Shown piece by piece: positions 37,601 through 46,766 of a DNA stretch of 64,000 bases; positions within the stretch are counted from its first letter, which is position 1; every line of letters begins with the position of its first letter. The stretch lies in the NCBI RefSeq assembly GCF_913060805.1, contig NZ_CAJXTC010000001.1, positions 270,968-334,967 on the forward strand, in the 5' to 3' direction. Origin of the DNA: an uncultured Draconibacterium sp. Lineage in GTDB: Bacteria; Bacteroidota; Bacteroidia; Bacteroidales; Prolixibacteraceae. Position numbers and translations under genes: made by a program. The notes below the pieces were generated by a model. That model was not told where the DNA came from. It saw only the letters and a program-made list of their open reading frames with translations, and ran no database searches.

Positions 37601-37766
37601 TACAATCGATTGCACTAAAATAAGTTAAATTTGTTGACTTTTATCAGGTTTATTAGTATCTTTTACCTTCATCAAAACGTATAAAAAGCTGTTGTCCCGG
37701 AATTGATTTTTTTATGTAGGGGAGTACGATTTGATATGTGAAGTAACAAGAAAAAACCAAGAAAAG

Positions 37767-37940
37767 ATGATGCGCAAATTTAAATTTAGTTCCTACTCCG
37801 AGAAAGAATATCGTGTATTTAAGGAGTATCCACCGATGAAAAGACAACACAATTTTCACACTGAAGAGCATTTTGTTGTGCCATGGGAACTAAGCCACGA
37901 AGACGAGAAATTCAGTGCAAAAGCTAGAGCATGGGAATAA
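37767..37940 (+). CDS. Small hypothetical protein
   Basis: A possible 57-residue basic/acidic soluble protein (MMRKFKFSSYSEKEYRVF start; HFVVPWELSHEDEKF near the end). It resembles nothing I know. The ATG at 37767 is preferred over a TTG at 37731. A TAAATTTG box lies at 37626-37633. Its end overlaps the end of the convergent PorP gene by 17 bases. It could be real or a chance frame. Confidence 0.4.
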   Translation: MMRKFKFSSYSEKEYRVFKEYPPMKRQHNFHTEEHFVVPWELSHEDEKFSAKARAWE

Positions 37941-38904
37941 GGAGTTTGTTTCTGATTTTACTTTCTCCTTTGGCTCCTATAAAAAATGTAAGTGATAATT
38001 CATGCGATCCATAACTGTAATTTGAAAGTTCGGACAGGGTGTAGTCGAAACTGTATCCGAACTGAAATTTCTCGCGTGCAAAGCCGATTAAGGCAATAAT
38101 TGCATCAGGGCGCGTGTCGATGTTATTCCTGAACCAACCTCCAAATAAAAATGATTTTTCAATCATATAAATTCCAAGATTAAGCTGCTTAAATGATCCT
38201 TGTTGCTGGTAAAGTATATTTGGCGACAGAGTAAAACGCCGCGACAATAAATCGTGGTGAAACTTATGCAGGCGCGTACCGGCATGTACCGTTATTTTCA
38301 TCGGAACTTTTCCTTTATTATCTCCTTCGTGAATAGACTCATCGGGTGTGGTTAAATGATGCACACTGGCTCCCCAAAATACTTGTCGGTGCTGACCAAC
38401 TGCTCCAATTGCAAAGTCGGGATAGGTTGTATTCCCTTCGTAAAGGTTGGCTCCGGTTGAACCCGAAATAACTCCTGAAAGCTGATCGATCTCCGACGGA
38501 AATATCAAACCGTTTGTATCGAATTGTTTTCTCACAATACCGGCATTTAATCCCAGTGTCACAAAACTCTCCATGCCTATTTGCAGGTGGTAAGAATACG
38601 CCACGGTTGCCGAGCTTGTTGTAATTATATTATTCGGTTCGCGATCGTGATAAGCCTGAAATCCAATACCTGCATTCTTGTCTTTCAACAGAAAATCGTA
38701 CGAAAGTGAATAAGTGGTAAATGAATTGCCCTGTTGCGGCCACTGATTCCGGTAATTAATTACCATTCGCGGTAGCTCGGTGGTTCCGGCAAAAGCAGGA
38801 TTTAAATGAAGCGGATTGGCAAAAAACTGTGAGTAACCGGGATCTTGAGCAAAAACTGCACATGGCAATACAAGTAGAGCAAGTAATAGTTTTTTGAAGT
38901 ACAT
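37924..38904 (-). CDS. PorP/SprF family type IX secretion membrane protein
   Basis: A 326-residue outer-membrane protein with a signal peptide (AVFAQ) followed by the family hallmark DPGYSQFFANPLHLNPAFAG. PorP/SprF proteins are beta-barrels linked to type IX secretion; SprF-like members help deliver and anchor cargo with type-B C-terminal domains. It is the last gene of a HEAT-PorP-PorP unit and converges on the type-B cargo gene at 35354, suggesting a cargo-partner relationship (inference). Confidence 0.9.
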   Translation of the reverse strand: MYFKKLLLALLVLPCAVFAQDPGYSQFFANPLHLNPAFAGTTELPRMVINYRNQWPQQGNSFTTYSLSYDFLLKDKNAGIGFQAYHDREPNNIITTSSATVAYSYHLQIGMESFVTLGLNAGIVRKQFDTNGLIFPSEIDQLSGVISGSTGANLYEGNTTYPDFAIGAVGQHRQVFWGASVHHLTTPDESIHEGDNKGKVPMKITVHAGTRLHKFHHDLLSRRFTLSPNILYQQQGSFKQLNLGIYMIEKSFLFGGWFRNNIDTRPDAIIALIGFAREKFQFGYSFDYTLSELSNYSYGSHELSLTFFIGAKGESKIRNKLLIPML

Positions 38905-38949
38905 TAAGTTTATCCCGGTTTAAATGAGCCGTGAAAATACAAAATCATA

Positions 38950-39921
38950 TTAGTTTTTTTTGGGTGCCCAGGGATTATTTTTAGAATTGCTGAAAGGTGG
39001 AACAACAATGTTTAGCGATAGCTCACACAGAAAAGCATTATAATCAGAAATACCCGGAATTCCCATACCAGCATTCAGGTTAAAACGCATATAATTACGT
39101 TGATATCCAATTGTTCCTCCCAGGGTATGAATATTGTTGGTAAAGTCGTTCTGAATGAAAAATCCCCATGTTTTATCTGTGTGTTCAGAGAGTAAGCGTA
39201 GTCGGCTTACAAAGGCTTCTTCGTGGTAGAAAACAACAAGCTCCGGGGAGAGTTGAAAAGGCCGGGAGTAAAGGTCGCGAATTCTTTTATCGATCTTTTT
39301 CGATATATACAGCGTATAGCCCAAATTTGTTGTCGGTTCAATTAAACTATACGAAACATTTCTGGTGTGCGAAACAGTTGAAGTTAACCCAATTTGTAGC
39401 GTGTTGTTAACCCACAAAAACCCAAACTTTGGTTTTAGAATAAAATAGCGAAGGAAAGATTCGCCCGGCCCAATTGGCACATCGTTCTCGTCGGTAATTA
39501 CTTTGTCGAGAAAAGCAACTGTCCATTGTTTGGTTGCAGCAACCATATCTGTTCCGACGGATAAAAGTATCTTCCCGTTTTTCGTTTTTATTGGAAAGCC
39601 CGAGTATGAAAATCCAAACGATGAGGTGCTGATATCTTGCTCGCTTATCATTCCCTGGCTGAAACTCAGGGCCACACCTCCTTTTAATTTTTCAGAATAC
39701 GAATCCCAGGTGGCATAAAAGAGGTTATAAGTTTGCTCGCTGTTAACAAAGGAATATTGATTGCCTGTGTGGTACGAATTGTTTTTGTCTAATCCGGCCA
39801 GCGCAGGATTGATGTCGACCCGGCTGTCAAAAGGCAGCAGGTAAGTTTCGTTTTGCGCACGACTTTGCAATCCTAAAAACAGAAGGATAGAGCAAAACAA
39901 TATTTTGGGTGAAATGCGCAA
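38950..39921 (-). CDS. Divergent PorP/SprF family protein
   Basis: A 323-residue exported barrel-like protein, more divergent than its neighbour. The family motif is reduced to DSRVDINPALAGLDKN after a signal peptide ending at SRAQ. Further blocks such as FSLSYSGFPI-like strands and GFFIQNDFTNNIHTLGG fit the family. The only in-frame start is TTG at 39921; a stop lies five codons upstream and no ATG precedes the signal peptide. Its start is 12 bases after the HEAT-like gene, so translation is probably coupled. Confidence 0.78.
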   Translation of the reverse strand: MRISPKILFCSILLFLGLQSRAQNETYLLPFDSRVDINPALAGLDKNNSYHTGNQYSFVNSEQTYNLFYATWDSYSEKLKGGVALSFSQGMISEQDISTSSFGFSYSGFPIKTKNGKILLSVGTDMVAATKQWTVAFLDKVITDENDVPIGPGESFLRYFILKPKFGFLWVNNTLQIGLTSTVSHTRNVSYSLIEPTTNLGYTLYISKKIDKRIRDLYSRPFQLSPELVVFYHEEAFVSRLRLLSEHTDKTWGFFIQNDFTNNIHTLGGTIGYQRNYMRFNLNAGMGIPGISDYNAFLCELSLNIVVPPFSNSKNNPWAPKKN

Positions 39922-39933
39922 GGTAGCTATCTG

Positions 39934-40440
39934 TCAGGTGGATATTTTTAGTAACTCTTCCAACATGTAGGCCCGCTTTTCGTCGGAAACTTTTAAGGCC
40001 CTCGCAATTTTCAGTTTTAGTGGTTTCATTACTTCCGGCGACGGAAAATGCTCCATGTTATCGATTACCGTGAAAGCTTCAAAAGCGGTTTCCCAGTTTT
40101 CGTTTATCACTAAGTCGACAAAAACTTCAATGTTGTCCGAGAAATCAAGTCCGTTTTGCCAGCAAACTGTAGCTATATTTTTACGAATCGGCTGGTAATG
40201 TTCTTCTTGCAAGGCACTAATAAATACCGGAATCGTCTCCTTGTCTTTTATGGTTCCCAGCAATTTTTGAATTTGCCTTTCAACCTCTGCCTCGCAGCCT
40301 GCAACCATCAATTCAAATAGAATGGGCAAATAATCTTTGTTCCCACTTTCTTTTAGTTTGTTCAATGCAGCCAGCACCTGTTCCTGATCGGCCGAAAAAA
40401 GTTGCGTTTTTATCGCCTGGTTAATTTTTGTCTTATTCAT
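39934..40440 (-). CDS. HEAT-repeat-like protein
   Basis: A 168-residue all-helical cytosolic protein with HEAT-like repeats (DQEQVLAALNKLKESGNKDY, ETIPVFISALQEEHYQPIRK, NIEVFVDLVINENWETAFEA). No catalytic motif is visible. It starts at the ATG at 40440, behind the best-defined promoter of the window, and leads the operon with two PorP/SprF genes. Its role is unknown; a scaffold or regulator is only a guess. Confidence 0.72.
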   Translation of the reverse strand: MNKTKINQAIKTQLFSADQEQVLAALNKLKESGNKDYLPILFELMVAGCEAEVERQIQKLLGTIKDKETIPVFISALQEEHYQPIRKNIATVCWQNGLDFSDNIEVFVDLVINENWETAFEAFTVIDNMEHFPSPEVMKPLKLKIARALKVSDEKRAYMLEELLKIST

Positions 40441-40460
40441 ATTAAATCCTTCAGAGCATG

Positions 40461-40492
40461 CAAATTTAAGCTTTAAAATACGCCAAAACAAA
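40461..40492 (-). promoter_or_regulatory. Full-consensus Bacteroidota promoter for the HEAT-PorP-PorP operon
   Basis: On the minus strand TTTG (40492-40489), a 20-base spacer and TAAATTTG (40468-40461) match the -33/-7 consensus completely. The -7 box is 20 bases before the ATG at 40440. Confidence 0.7.
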
Positions 40493-40522
40493 GCAGTAGT
40501 GTAAATGTTTTCGCATATTAGT

Positions 40523-40530
40523 TACCTTTG
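40523..40530 (+). promoter_or_regulatory. -7 box (TACCTTTG) abutting the MATE start
   Basis: TACCTTTG matches TAnnTTTG and ends 8 bases before the ATG at 40539, implying a leaderless or very short leader mRNA. It also contains the first base of the GTG at 40530, arguing for the ATG start. Confidence 0.55.
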
Positions 40531-40538
40531 TGCTCCTC

Positions 40539-41900
40539 ATGAAGAACGTTGACGAATTACGGGAGGCCCATGTGGGGCGTCTTATGCTCAAATATTTCAT
40601 CCCTGCATTTATTGGAGTTTTCGTAAATGCGTTGTACAATATTGTCGATAGAATCTTTATTGGACAGGGAGTTGGAGCCGAAGCATTGTCGGGTATTTCG
40701 GTAATTTTTCCGGTTATGCTTATTATGATGGGCTTTGGTATGCTCATTGGTATAGGCACCAGTGTTTACGTTTCCATAAATCTTGGGAAAAAGGATATGG
40801 AACGAGCGGAGCAGACGCTTGGTACCAGCTTTATTCTGATGATTCTGGCTTCGGTGCTGATTATGGTGGTTACCTATTCGCTGAAAGTCCCAATTCTACG
40901 TTCGTTTGGTTCTACTGAAGAAACCTTTCAATATGCCAACGATTACCTTGATATTATTCTTGGAGGAGTGGCTTTTATGGTCATCGGTTTTTCGTTGAAC
41001 AATGTAATTCGATCTGAAGGAAATGCGCGTGTTGCCATGGTTTCTATGCTGTTAAGTTCGGTTACCAATCTTATTCTCGATCCCATATTTATTTTTGGCC
41101 TCGACATGGGAGTGAAAGGAGCCGCTTATGCAACGGTAATTTCAATGTTTGTTTTAATGTTGTGGGTGCTGTACCATTTTATTAAAAGTAAACGGGCAGT
41201 TGTTCGGATGCGGGTAAAGCATTTAAAAATTAACTGGGGAATTACAATGGAAATTCTGGCCATTGGAATGGCGCCGTTCTCGATGCAAATTGCCGGAAGT
41301 TTCGTTCAGGGACTGTTAAATAAAAAGCTGATTGATTTTGGTGGCGACCTGGCTGTTGGAGCAATGGGGATTATTAACTCGGTACTAACGCTGGTAATTA
41401 TGGCTATTGTTGCGCTGAATATGGCCTCACAACCAATTATCGGATTTAACTATGGGGCGAAATCTGTACAGCGAATAAAGGATACTTTAAAGATCACACT
41501 TATCGCCGCCACGCTTATTGCCATTGTCTCGTATGCATTAATCGAGGCTTTTCCGGGGTATATAATTATGGTTTTTAATAACGATAGCGAAGTGCTGTAC
41601 AATATCGCAACCCGAGGATTACGATTGGTGATTCTGGCGCTACCGGTTGTTGGATTTCAGGTGGTGGCTTCCAATTTCTTTCAGGCGATTGGAAAAGCCG
41701 GGCTTTCTATGTTTGCCACCGTTTTTCGTCAGGTAATCATGTTAATACCGCTCATTTATATATTGCCCGGTTTTTTTGATATTGATGGAATTTGGATCAG
41801 TTATCCGGTTGCTGATGTCATGTCGGCAATTGTGGTCGGGTTTATACTTTACCGCGAGTGGAAACGTTTACCTTTAATTGTTGAAAACAGCGATGAATAG
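40539..41900 (+). CDS. MATE family efflux transporter
   Basis: A 453-residue inner-membrane protein with about 12 membrane helices in two similar halves. Such proteins expel drugs or metabolites in exchange for Na+ or H+. Family-like blocks are YFIPAFIGVFVNALYNIVDR at the N-terminus, GVGAEALSGISVIFPV, and NMASQPIIGFNYGAKSVQRI in the second half. The substrate is not predictable. The next gene overlaps its stop by 8 bases. Confidence 0.9.
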   Translation: MKNVDELREAHVGRLMLKYFIPAFIGVFVNALYNIVDRIFIGQGVGAEALSGISVIFPVMLIMMGFGMLIGIGTSVYVSINLGKKDMERAEQTLGTSFILMILASVLIMVVTYSLKVPILRSFGSTEETFQYANDYLDIILGGVAFMVIGFSLNNVIRSEGNARVAMVSMLLSSVTNLILDPIFIFGLDMGVKGAAYATVISMFVLMLWVLYHFIKSKRAVVRMRVKHLKINWGITMEILAIGMAPFSMQIAGSFVQGLLNKKLIDFGGDLAVGAMGIINSVLTLVIMAIVALNMASQPIIGFNYGAKSVQRIKDTLKITLIAATLIAIVSYALIEAFPGYIIMVFNNDSEVLYNIATRGLRLVILALPVVGFQVVASNFFQAIGKAGLSMFATVFRQVIMLIPLIYILPGFFDIDGIWISYPVADVMSAIVVGFILYREWKRLPLIVENSDE

Positions 41901-42303
41901 AAGAATAAAACTGATCCTGTTAATAAGCGTCTTAGCTTTTACTTTCTACTGCCTTTTTATTCAGCCTGAACTCTTGGCTGTCAGCATTTCCGAAAAGCTG
42001 AATTTCCCTTGGGGAAGCTTAGTAATATGGTTTGGAATCCTCGCATATACTCTTCTTTTTCAATTGATTATTAAAATGCCAACAAAATATATATTATTAA
42101 AAGTAGATAAACTACTTAGGTCTTTAGAATTAGGTCTGGCGTTACTTTGGTTACCCGTTTCTTACTTTATTTCGGGGAACTTGGCATTTGCTTTTCTTAA
42201 CAAACCAATTGCTTTTAAGCTTTGGATTGCTTATACTTTGGTTATTCTGCTCCTTCCTTTTCTCTTGTTGCTACTCAAACTTTTCGGCAAGTCTGAAAAG
42301 TAA
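41893..42303 (+). CDS. Small four-helix membrane protein, function unknown
   Basis: A 136-residue protein from the ATG at 41893, which overlaps the end of the MATE gene by 8 bases, so the two are probably translationally coupled. Four hydrophobic helices are evident (LILLISVLAFTFYCLFI; WGSLVIWFGILAYTLLFQLI; GLALLWLPVSYFI; LVILLLPFLLLLLKLF). I recognise no family. It may assist the exporter or merely share its transcript. Confidence 0.7.
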   Translation: MNRRIKLILLISVLAFTFYCLFIQPELLAVSISEKLNFPWGSLVIWFGILAYTLLFQLIIKMPTKYILLKVDKLLRSLELGLALLWLPVSYFISGNLAFAFLNKPIAFKLWIAYTLVILLLPFLLLLLKLFGKSEK

Positions 42304-42378
42304 AATCCAATAATAAATTTTTGTGAAATTATGTTCCTAGTGATGACATTCGTCAATGGAATATGCATGTTTTATAAT

Positions 42379-42386
42379 TACATTTG
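42379..42386 (+). promoter_or_regulatory. -7 box (TACATTTG) for the OsmC gene
   Basis: TACATTTG matches TAnnTTTG and lies 28 bases before the ATG at 42415, the same distance as the box before the second skp gene. No clear -33 TTG. Confidence 0.55.
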
Positions 42387-42414
42387 TTCATAATAATCTA
42401 AAAAACCAATAATA

Positions 42415-42861
42415 ATGGCAATTTCAACTATAAAGGTAAGCGGAGAAATGGGCCGCACTTTTTCAACTAAAATTAATTGTTCGCATCCGTTTGTAATCGA
42501 CCAACCCAAAATGGCAGGTGGAAACGACGAAGGTCCAAATCCACTGGAAATATTTTTGTGCTCGTTACCGGCTTGTATTTGTGCAATCGGACGAATTATT
42601 GCACAACAACAAAAGATTAAACTCAACGGTATTAGTGTAACTGCAGAGGGAGATATCGATAAAGATTTTCTGCTTGGGAAAACAACGGAAGGCCGTGCCG
42701 GATTTACCGAAATCAGAAGCTACGTTGATATTGATGCAGATATGACGACCGAAGAAAAACAACGTTTCTTAAAGGAAATTGAAGTTCGTTGTCCGATAGC
42801 GGATAACATTGCCAAGAGTTCTGTGATTAAACCGGTTGTAGTAGAAGATGCAACTGTTTAA
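42415..42861 (+). CDS. OsmC family protein
   Basis: OsmC-type proteins are small dimeric enzymes that can reduce organic peroxides with two cysteines. The 148-residue product has a conserved helix with Cys (NPLEIFLCSLPACICAIGRI) and a second Cys in IEVRCPIADNIAKSS, in the family positions. Additional Cys in the first helix are unusual but common in the redox-uncertain branch of the family. It is convergent with uvrA across a shared terminator. Confidence 0.87.
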   Translation: MAISTIKVSGEMGRTFSTKINCSHPFVIDQPKMAGGNDEGPNPLEIFLCSLPACICAIGRIIAQQQKIKLNGISVTAEGDIDKDFLLGKTTEGRAGFTEIRSYVDIDADMTTEEKQRFLKEIEVRCPIADNIAKSSVIKPVVVEDATV

Positions 42862-42882
42862 ATAGTGAGATTTTAATGGTAG

Positions 42883-42912
42883 AGAGCCGCCTGTTGAGGC
42901 GGCTCTTTTTTT
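42883..42912. terminator. Bidirectional terminator between osmC-like gene and uvrA
   Basis: AGAGCCGCC (42883-42891) pairs with GGCGGCTCT (42898-42906), loop TGTTGA, then six or more T. It ends the OsmC gene and touches the 3' end of uvrA. Confidence 0.88.
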
Positions 42913-45709
42913 ATAATTTCTCTTTTAAAGCTTCTCCGGTATACGAATTTTTCTCCTTGATCAGATCTTCTGGAGTACCTTCAAATACAAGATTTCCTCC
43001 TTGATCTCCACCTTCTGGCCCAAGATCGATAATCCAGTCGGCCGATTTAATTACATCCATGTTGTGCTCAATGATCAGTATTGAATGACCACGCGAAATA
43101 AGTGCATTAAACGAATCAAGCAGCTTGCGGATATCGTGGAAATGCAGCCCCGTTGTTGGCTCATCGAAAATAAACAGCGTTGGCGAATCTTTTTCCTTTG
43201 CCAGGAAAGAGGCCAGTTTTACACGCTGACTTTCACCACCCGATAATGTGCTCGATGCCTGTCCGAGTTTTATGTAACCCAAACCAACATCCTGCAAAGG
43301 TTGCAGACGTTTGGTAATTTTCTTTTCGGTTGAACTTTTACCTTGTTTAAAGAGTTCGATGGCTGCGTTTACGGTCAGATTCAGAATGTCATCAACACTA
43401 AGGTCTTTGTATTTTACATCTAAAATATCTTCTTTAAAACGTTTTCCGCTGCAGCTTTCGCAAAGCAGGTAAACATCAGCCAAAAACTGCATCTCCACTT
43501 TAATGGTTCCTTCACCCTGGCATTCGTCGCAACGGCCACCGTCAACATTAAACGAAAAGTGGGATGGTTTTAATCCCTGTATTTTGGCAGCCTGCTGTTC
43601 CGACAGTAATTTCCTGATTTCGTCGTAGGCTTTCAGGTAGGTAACAGGATTCGAGCGCGATGATTTTCCAATCGGATTTTGATCGATGAACTCAATGGCA
43701 TTGATCATTTTGTAATCTCCTAAAATCGCATCGTGATGACCGGTTTTTTCACCATAGCCGCCCAGAATTTTAGTGAGGGCAGGAGTGAGGATCTTCGAAA
43801 TAAGCGAAGACTTTCCTGACCCACTAACTCCGGTAATTACCGTTAAGGTGTTCAGCGGAAATTTAACGGTAACATTTTTCAGGTTGTTCTCGCGCGCGCC
43901 AACCACTTGTATGGAATTGGTCCATTTTCGGCGTTGAGCAGGAACAGGTATATCTTCAATGCCCGTCAGGTATTTTGTGGTCAGACTTTGAGGATTTTTA
44001 ACCAGGTCGGTGTGTGTGCCCTGAAAAACAACTTCTCCACCGTGTTGTCCCGCCATTGGGCCAATATCTATTACCTCGTCGGCAGCACGAATAATTTCCT
44101 CGTCGTGCTCAACAACCAGTACTGTATTTCCAATTTTTTGCAGTCGGCGTAATACTTTAATCAGTTTTTCGGTATCTCGCGAATGTAGGCCGATACTGGG
44201 CTCATCCAAAATATACAGCGACCCCACCAAACTACTTCCAAGCGAGGTTGCCAGGTTTATCCGCTGCGATTCACCACCCGATAACGTTGACGATAAGCGG
44301 TTAAGTGTAAGATAGCCCAAACCTACGTCGTCAAGAAATTCCAAACGATTGTTGATCTCGATAAGGATGCGTTTGGCAACCGCCTTTTCATGGTCGCTCA
44401 ATTTCATATTCAGGAAGAACTCCTTCAGTTCGGAAACGGGCATTAAAACCAGTTCCTGAAGCGATTTATCAGCTACTTTAACATAGCCGGCTTCTCTTCT
44501 CAAACGGCTTCCTTTACACTCGGGGCAAACCGTTTTTCCGCGGTAGCGCGATAACATTACGCGGTACTGTATTTTGTAGCTGCCTTCTTCAAGGTGTTTG
44601 AAAAACTGGTTTAAACCATCGAAATATTGATTCCCGGTCCAGATCAGGAATTTCTGTTCCTCACTCAACTCGTAAAATGGCTTGTGTATCGGGAAATCAA
44701 ATTTTTCAGCTGAATAGATCAATTCATTTTTCCACTTGCTCATTTTTTCGCCTTTCCAGCAGGCAATGGCATCCTGGTATATTGAAAGCGACTTATTCGG
44801 AATTACAAGGTCCTCGTCGATACCGATAACTTTCCCGTAGCCTTCGCAAGTAGGGCAGGCGCCAACCGGATTATTGAAACTAAACATGTGAACCGTTGGC
44901 TCTTCAAATTCAATTCCATCGGCTTCAAAACGGTTCGAAAAACTCTTCGATTCCGTACCTTCCTTCGTATAAATCTTAACCAGACATTCGCCGTGTCCTT
45001 CGTAAAAAGCTGTTTGCACCGAGTCGGCCAGTCGGCTTTGAGTGTCTTCGTCGTGTTTCACGGCAGCGCGGTCGATAACCAGGTTGCAGCTATCGTTGCA
45101 AAAATCATCGCTATCTGCTTTTACCAGCTCGTCGATACGTTTTATTTCGTCGTTGGTTTCGATGCGCGAAAATCCTTGTTGCATCAGCAATTCAACTTCC
45201 TGCAGAATGGTGCGTCCGTTTTTAGCTTTTAAAGGCGCAACAATAATCAGGCGCGTTCCTTCATCAAAACCATTGATGTAATCCACAACATCGGTTACGC
45301 TGTTTCGCGAAACTTCCTGTCCCGATACCGGAGAAATGGTTTTGCCGATGCGCGCGTAAAGTAACTTCAGGTAATCGTAGATCTCGGTTGATGTACCTAC
45401 TGTTGAGCGCGGATTTCGGGTGTTTACCTTTTGCTCGATGGCAATTGCCGGCGGAATTCCGTTAATAAAGTCAACTTCAGGCTTATTTATACGCCCCAAA
45501 AACTGACGGGCATACGACGACAGACTTTCTACATAACGGCGTTGACCTTCGGCAAAAAGTGTATCGAAAGCCAGTGATGACTTCCCTGAACCCGAAACTC
45601 CGGTAACCACAATAAATTTATTTCGGGGAATTTTTAAGCTTATATTTTTTAGATTATGAACCCTTGCGTTCTGAATCTCAATGTATTTAGCATTTTTGCT
45701 ATTCGACAT
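42911..45709 (-). CDS. uvrA: Excinuclease ABC subunit A
   Basis: UvrA recognises DNA damage and loads UvrB in nucleotide excision repair. The 932-residue product has two ABC ATPase modules: Walker [18 protein letters not shown] near residue 35 and [14 protein letters not shown] near 635, with ABC signatures [12 protein letters not shown] and [12 protein letters not shown]. Zinc fingers are seen at [17 protein letters not shown] and [37 protein letters not shown] is typical. Full length for the family. Confidence 0.97.
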   Translation of the reverse strand: MSNSKNAKYIEIQNARVHNLKNISLKIPRNKFIVVTGVSGSGKSSLAFDTLFAEGQRRYVESLSSYARQFLGRINKPEVDFINGIPPAIAIEQKVNTRNPRSTVGTSTEIYDYLKLLYARIGKTISPVSGQEVSRNSVTDVVDYINGFDEGTRLIIVAPLKAKNGRTILQEVELLMQQGFSRIETNDEIKRIDELVKADSDDFCNDSCNLVIDRAAVKHDEDTQSRLADSVQTAFYEGHGECLVKIYTKEGTESKSFSNRFEADGIEFEEPTVHMFSFNNPVGACPTCEGYGKVIGIDEDLVIPNKSLSIYQDAIACWKGEKMSKWKNELIYSAEKFDFPIHKPFYELSEEQKFLIWTGNQYFDGLNQFFKHLEEGSYKIQYRVMLSRYRGKTVCPECKGSRLRREAGYVKVADKSLQELVLMPVSELKEFFLNMKLSDHEKAVAKRILIEINNRLEFLDDVGLGYLTLNRLSSTLSGGESQRINLATSLGSSLVGSLYILDEPSIGLHSRDTEKLIKVLRRLQKIGNTVLVVEHDEEIIRAADEVIDIGPMAGQHGGEVVFQGTHTDLVKNPQSLTTKYLTGIEDIPVPAQRRKWTNSIQVVGARENNLKNVTVKFPLNTLTVITGVSGSGKSSLISKILTPALTKILGGYGEKTGHHDAILGDYKMINAIEFIDQNPIGKSSRSNPVTYLKAYDEIRKLLSEQQAAKIQGLKPSHFSFNVDGGRCDECQGEGTIKVEMQFLADVYLLCESCSGKRFKEDILDVKYKDLSVDDILNLTVNAAIELFKQGKSSTEKKITKRLQPLQDVGLGYIKLGQASSTLSGGESQRVKLASFLAKEKDSPTLFIFDEPTTGLHFHDIRKLLDSFNALISRGHSILIIEHNMDVIKSADWIIDLGPEGGDQGGNLVFEGTPEDLIKEKNSYTGEALKEKL

Positions 45710-45783
45710 AATTTTTAATAAAATTCGATAAAACGTTAGAAAAACTTGCTTTTGTCGGTAAAATGTTTCATTTTTGAACGATA

Positions 45784-45791
45784 CAAAATTA
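45784..45791 (-). promoter_or_regulatory. -7 box (TAATTTTG, minus strand) for uvrA
   Basis: TAATTTTG on the minus strand matches TAnnTTTG, 74 bases upstream of the ATG at 45709. No clear -33 box, and the gap is shared with the divergent sigma-factor gene. Confidence 0.4.
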
Positions 45792-45869
45792 GAATAATAG
45801 TTTTACTACACTAAAAATTGAACGCCTATAGATAAACTTTACTTTTTGTTTACACATAAATAGAAGGTA

Positions 45870-46463
45870 ATGTTCAGACTCGACAAACTGAACGATAATG
45901 AACTCGTTCAACGATTTATTCAAGGCGATCATGAATCACTTGAGATTTTAATAGTTCGACATAAAAGCAGAGTATACTCGTATATTTTGTTGATTGTCAA
46001 GAACCAGGATTTAGCAGAAGATATCTTTCAGGATACGTTTATCAAAGTCATACGCTCGCTAAAACGCGGTAAGTATGTCGAAAACGGTAAATTTGTTTCC
46101 TGGGTGCTTCGGATAGCGCATAATCTGATTATCGACCACTTCAGGAAAGAAAAACTGCAGGGGACGATTTCTAACGACAGCTCCGATGTTGACATCTTCA
46201 ATTCGCAAAAGTTTTCGGAAGAAACCATTGAGGACCAAATGGTTTATTCGCAAATTTTGAGCGAAGTAAAGCACCTTGTAAAAGAGTTGCCCGAAGATCA
46301 GCAGCAGGTAATTTATATGCGCCACTATATGGGCCTCAGTTTTAAGGAAATAGCCGAACAAACCGAGGTGAGTATTAACACGGCTTTGGGCCGGATGCGT
46401 TATGCTTTAATAAACCTGAGGAAACTTGTGGAAGAAAAGAAATTGAACCTCACTGCTTTTTAA
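45870..46463 (+). CDS. Sigma-70 family (ECF) RNA polymerase sigma factor
   Basis: A 197-residue ECF sigma factor with region 2 (LAEDIFQDTFIKVIRSLKRG, then GKFVSWVLRIAHNLIIDHFR) and region 4 (MGLSFKEIAEQTEVSINTAL). No anti-sigma gene with a membrane segment is adjacent; the next small gene codes for 62 residues and could fill an unknown regulatory role. It diverges from uvrA. From memory, this sigma/small-protein arrangement recurs in Bacteroidota. Confidence 0.9.
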   Translation: MFRLDKLNDNELVQRFIQGDHESLEILIVRHKSRVYSYILLIVKNQDLAEDIFQDTFIKVIRSLKRGKYVENGKFVSWVLRIAHNLIIDHFRKEKLQGTISNDSSDVDIFNSQKFSEETIEDQMVYSQILSEVKHLVKELPEDQQQVIYMRHYMGLSFKEIAEQTEVSINTALGRMRYALINLRKLVEEKKLNLTAF

Positions 46464-46519
46464 CTATTGTTAACACAATAATAGGGTAGATACCGGCGTT
46501 TTAAGAGAAAATAATTAAA

Positions 46520-46708
46520 ATGCCTATGATAGATTATTCTACTTTATTTTATTTTGTAAACAACAATCAACGTAAGGTTGAAAAAGAAACAGCAGAGATG
46601 GATTACGAACCATCAGAAAGGTCGGTACAAAATATCCTGGATTTCGCCCGATGCTACGAAGCGCTAGAAACAGAGGAAACAGGATATGTAGAAATGATTT
46701 TAAATTAA
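46520..46708 (+). CDS. Small hypothetical protein following the sigma factor
   Basis: A 62-residue soluble protein, acidic toward the C-terminus (YEPSERSVQNILDFARCYEA). It begins 56 bases after the sigma gene and ends before a strong two-way terminator, so it is probably in the same transcript. No family recognised. The second Met (46526) is an alternative start. Confidence 0.65.
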   Translation: MPMIDYSTLFYFVNNNQRKVEKETAEMDYEPSERSVQNILDFARCYEALETEETGYVEMILN

Positions 46709-46730
46709 AAAATTAGAAAGTATTCAGATT

Positions 46731-46766
46731 AAAAAATCCTTCGGCTAATTAGCCGAAGGATTTTTT
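46731..46766. terminator. Perfect-palindrome two-way terminator
   Basis: Bases 46731-46748 and 46749-46766 form an 18-bp perfect palindrome centred on TAATTA, with A6 and T6 or more at the ends. It serves both the small protein gene and nhaA. Confidence 0.9.
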
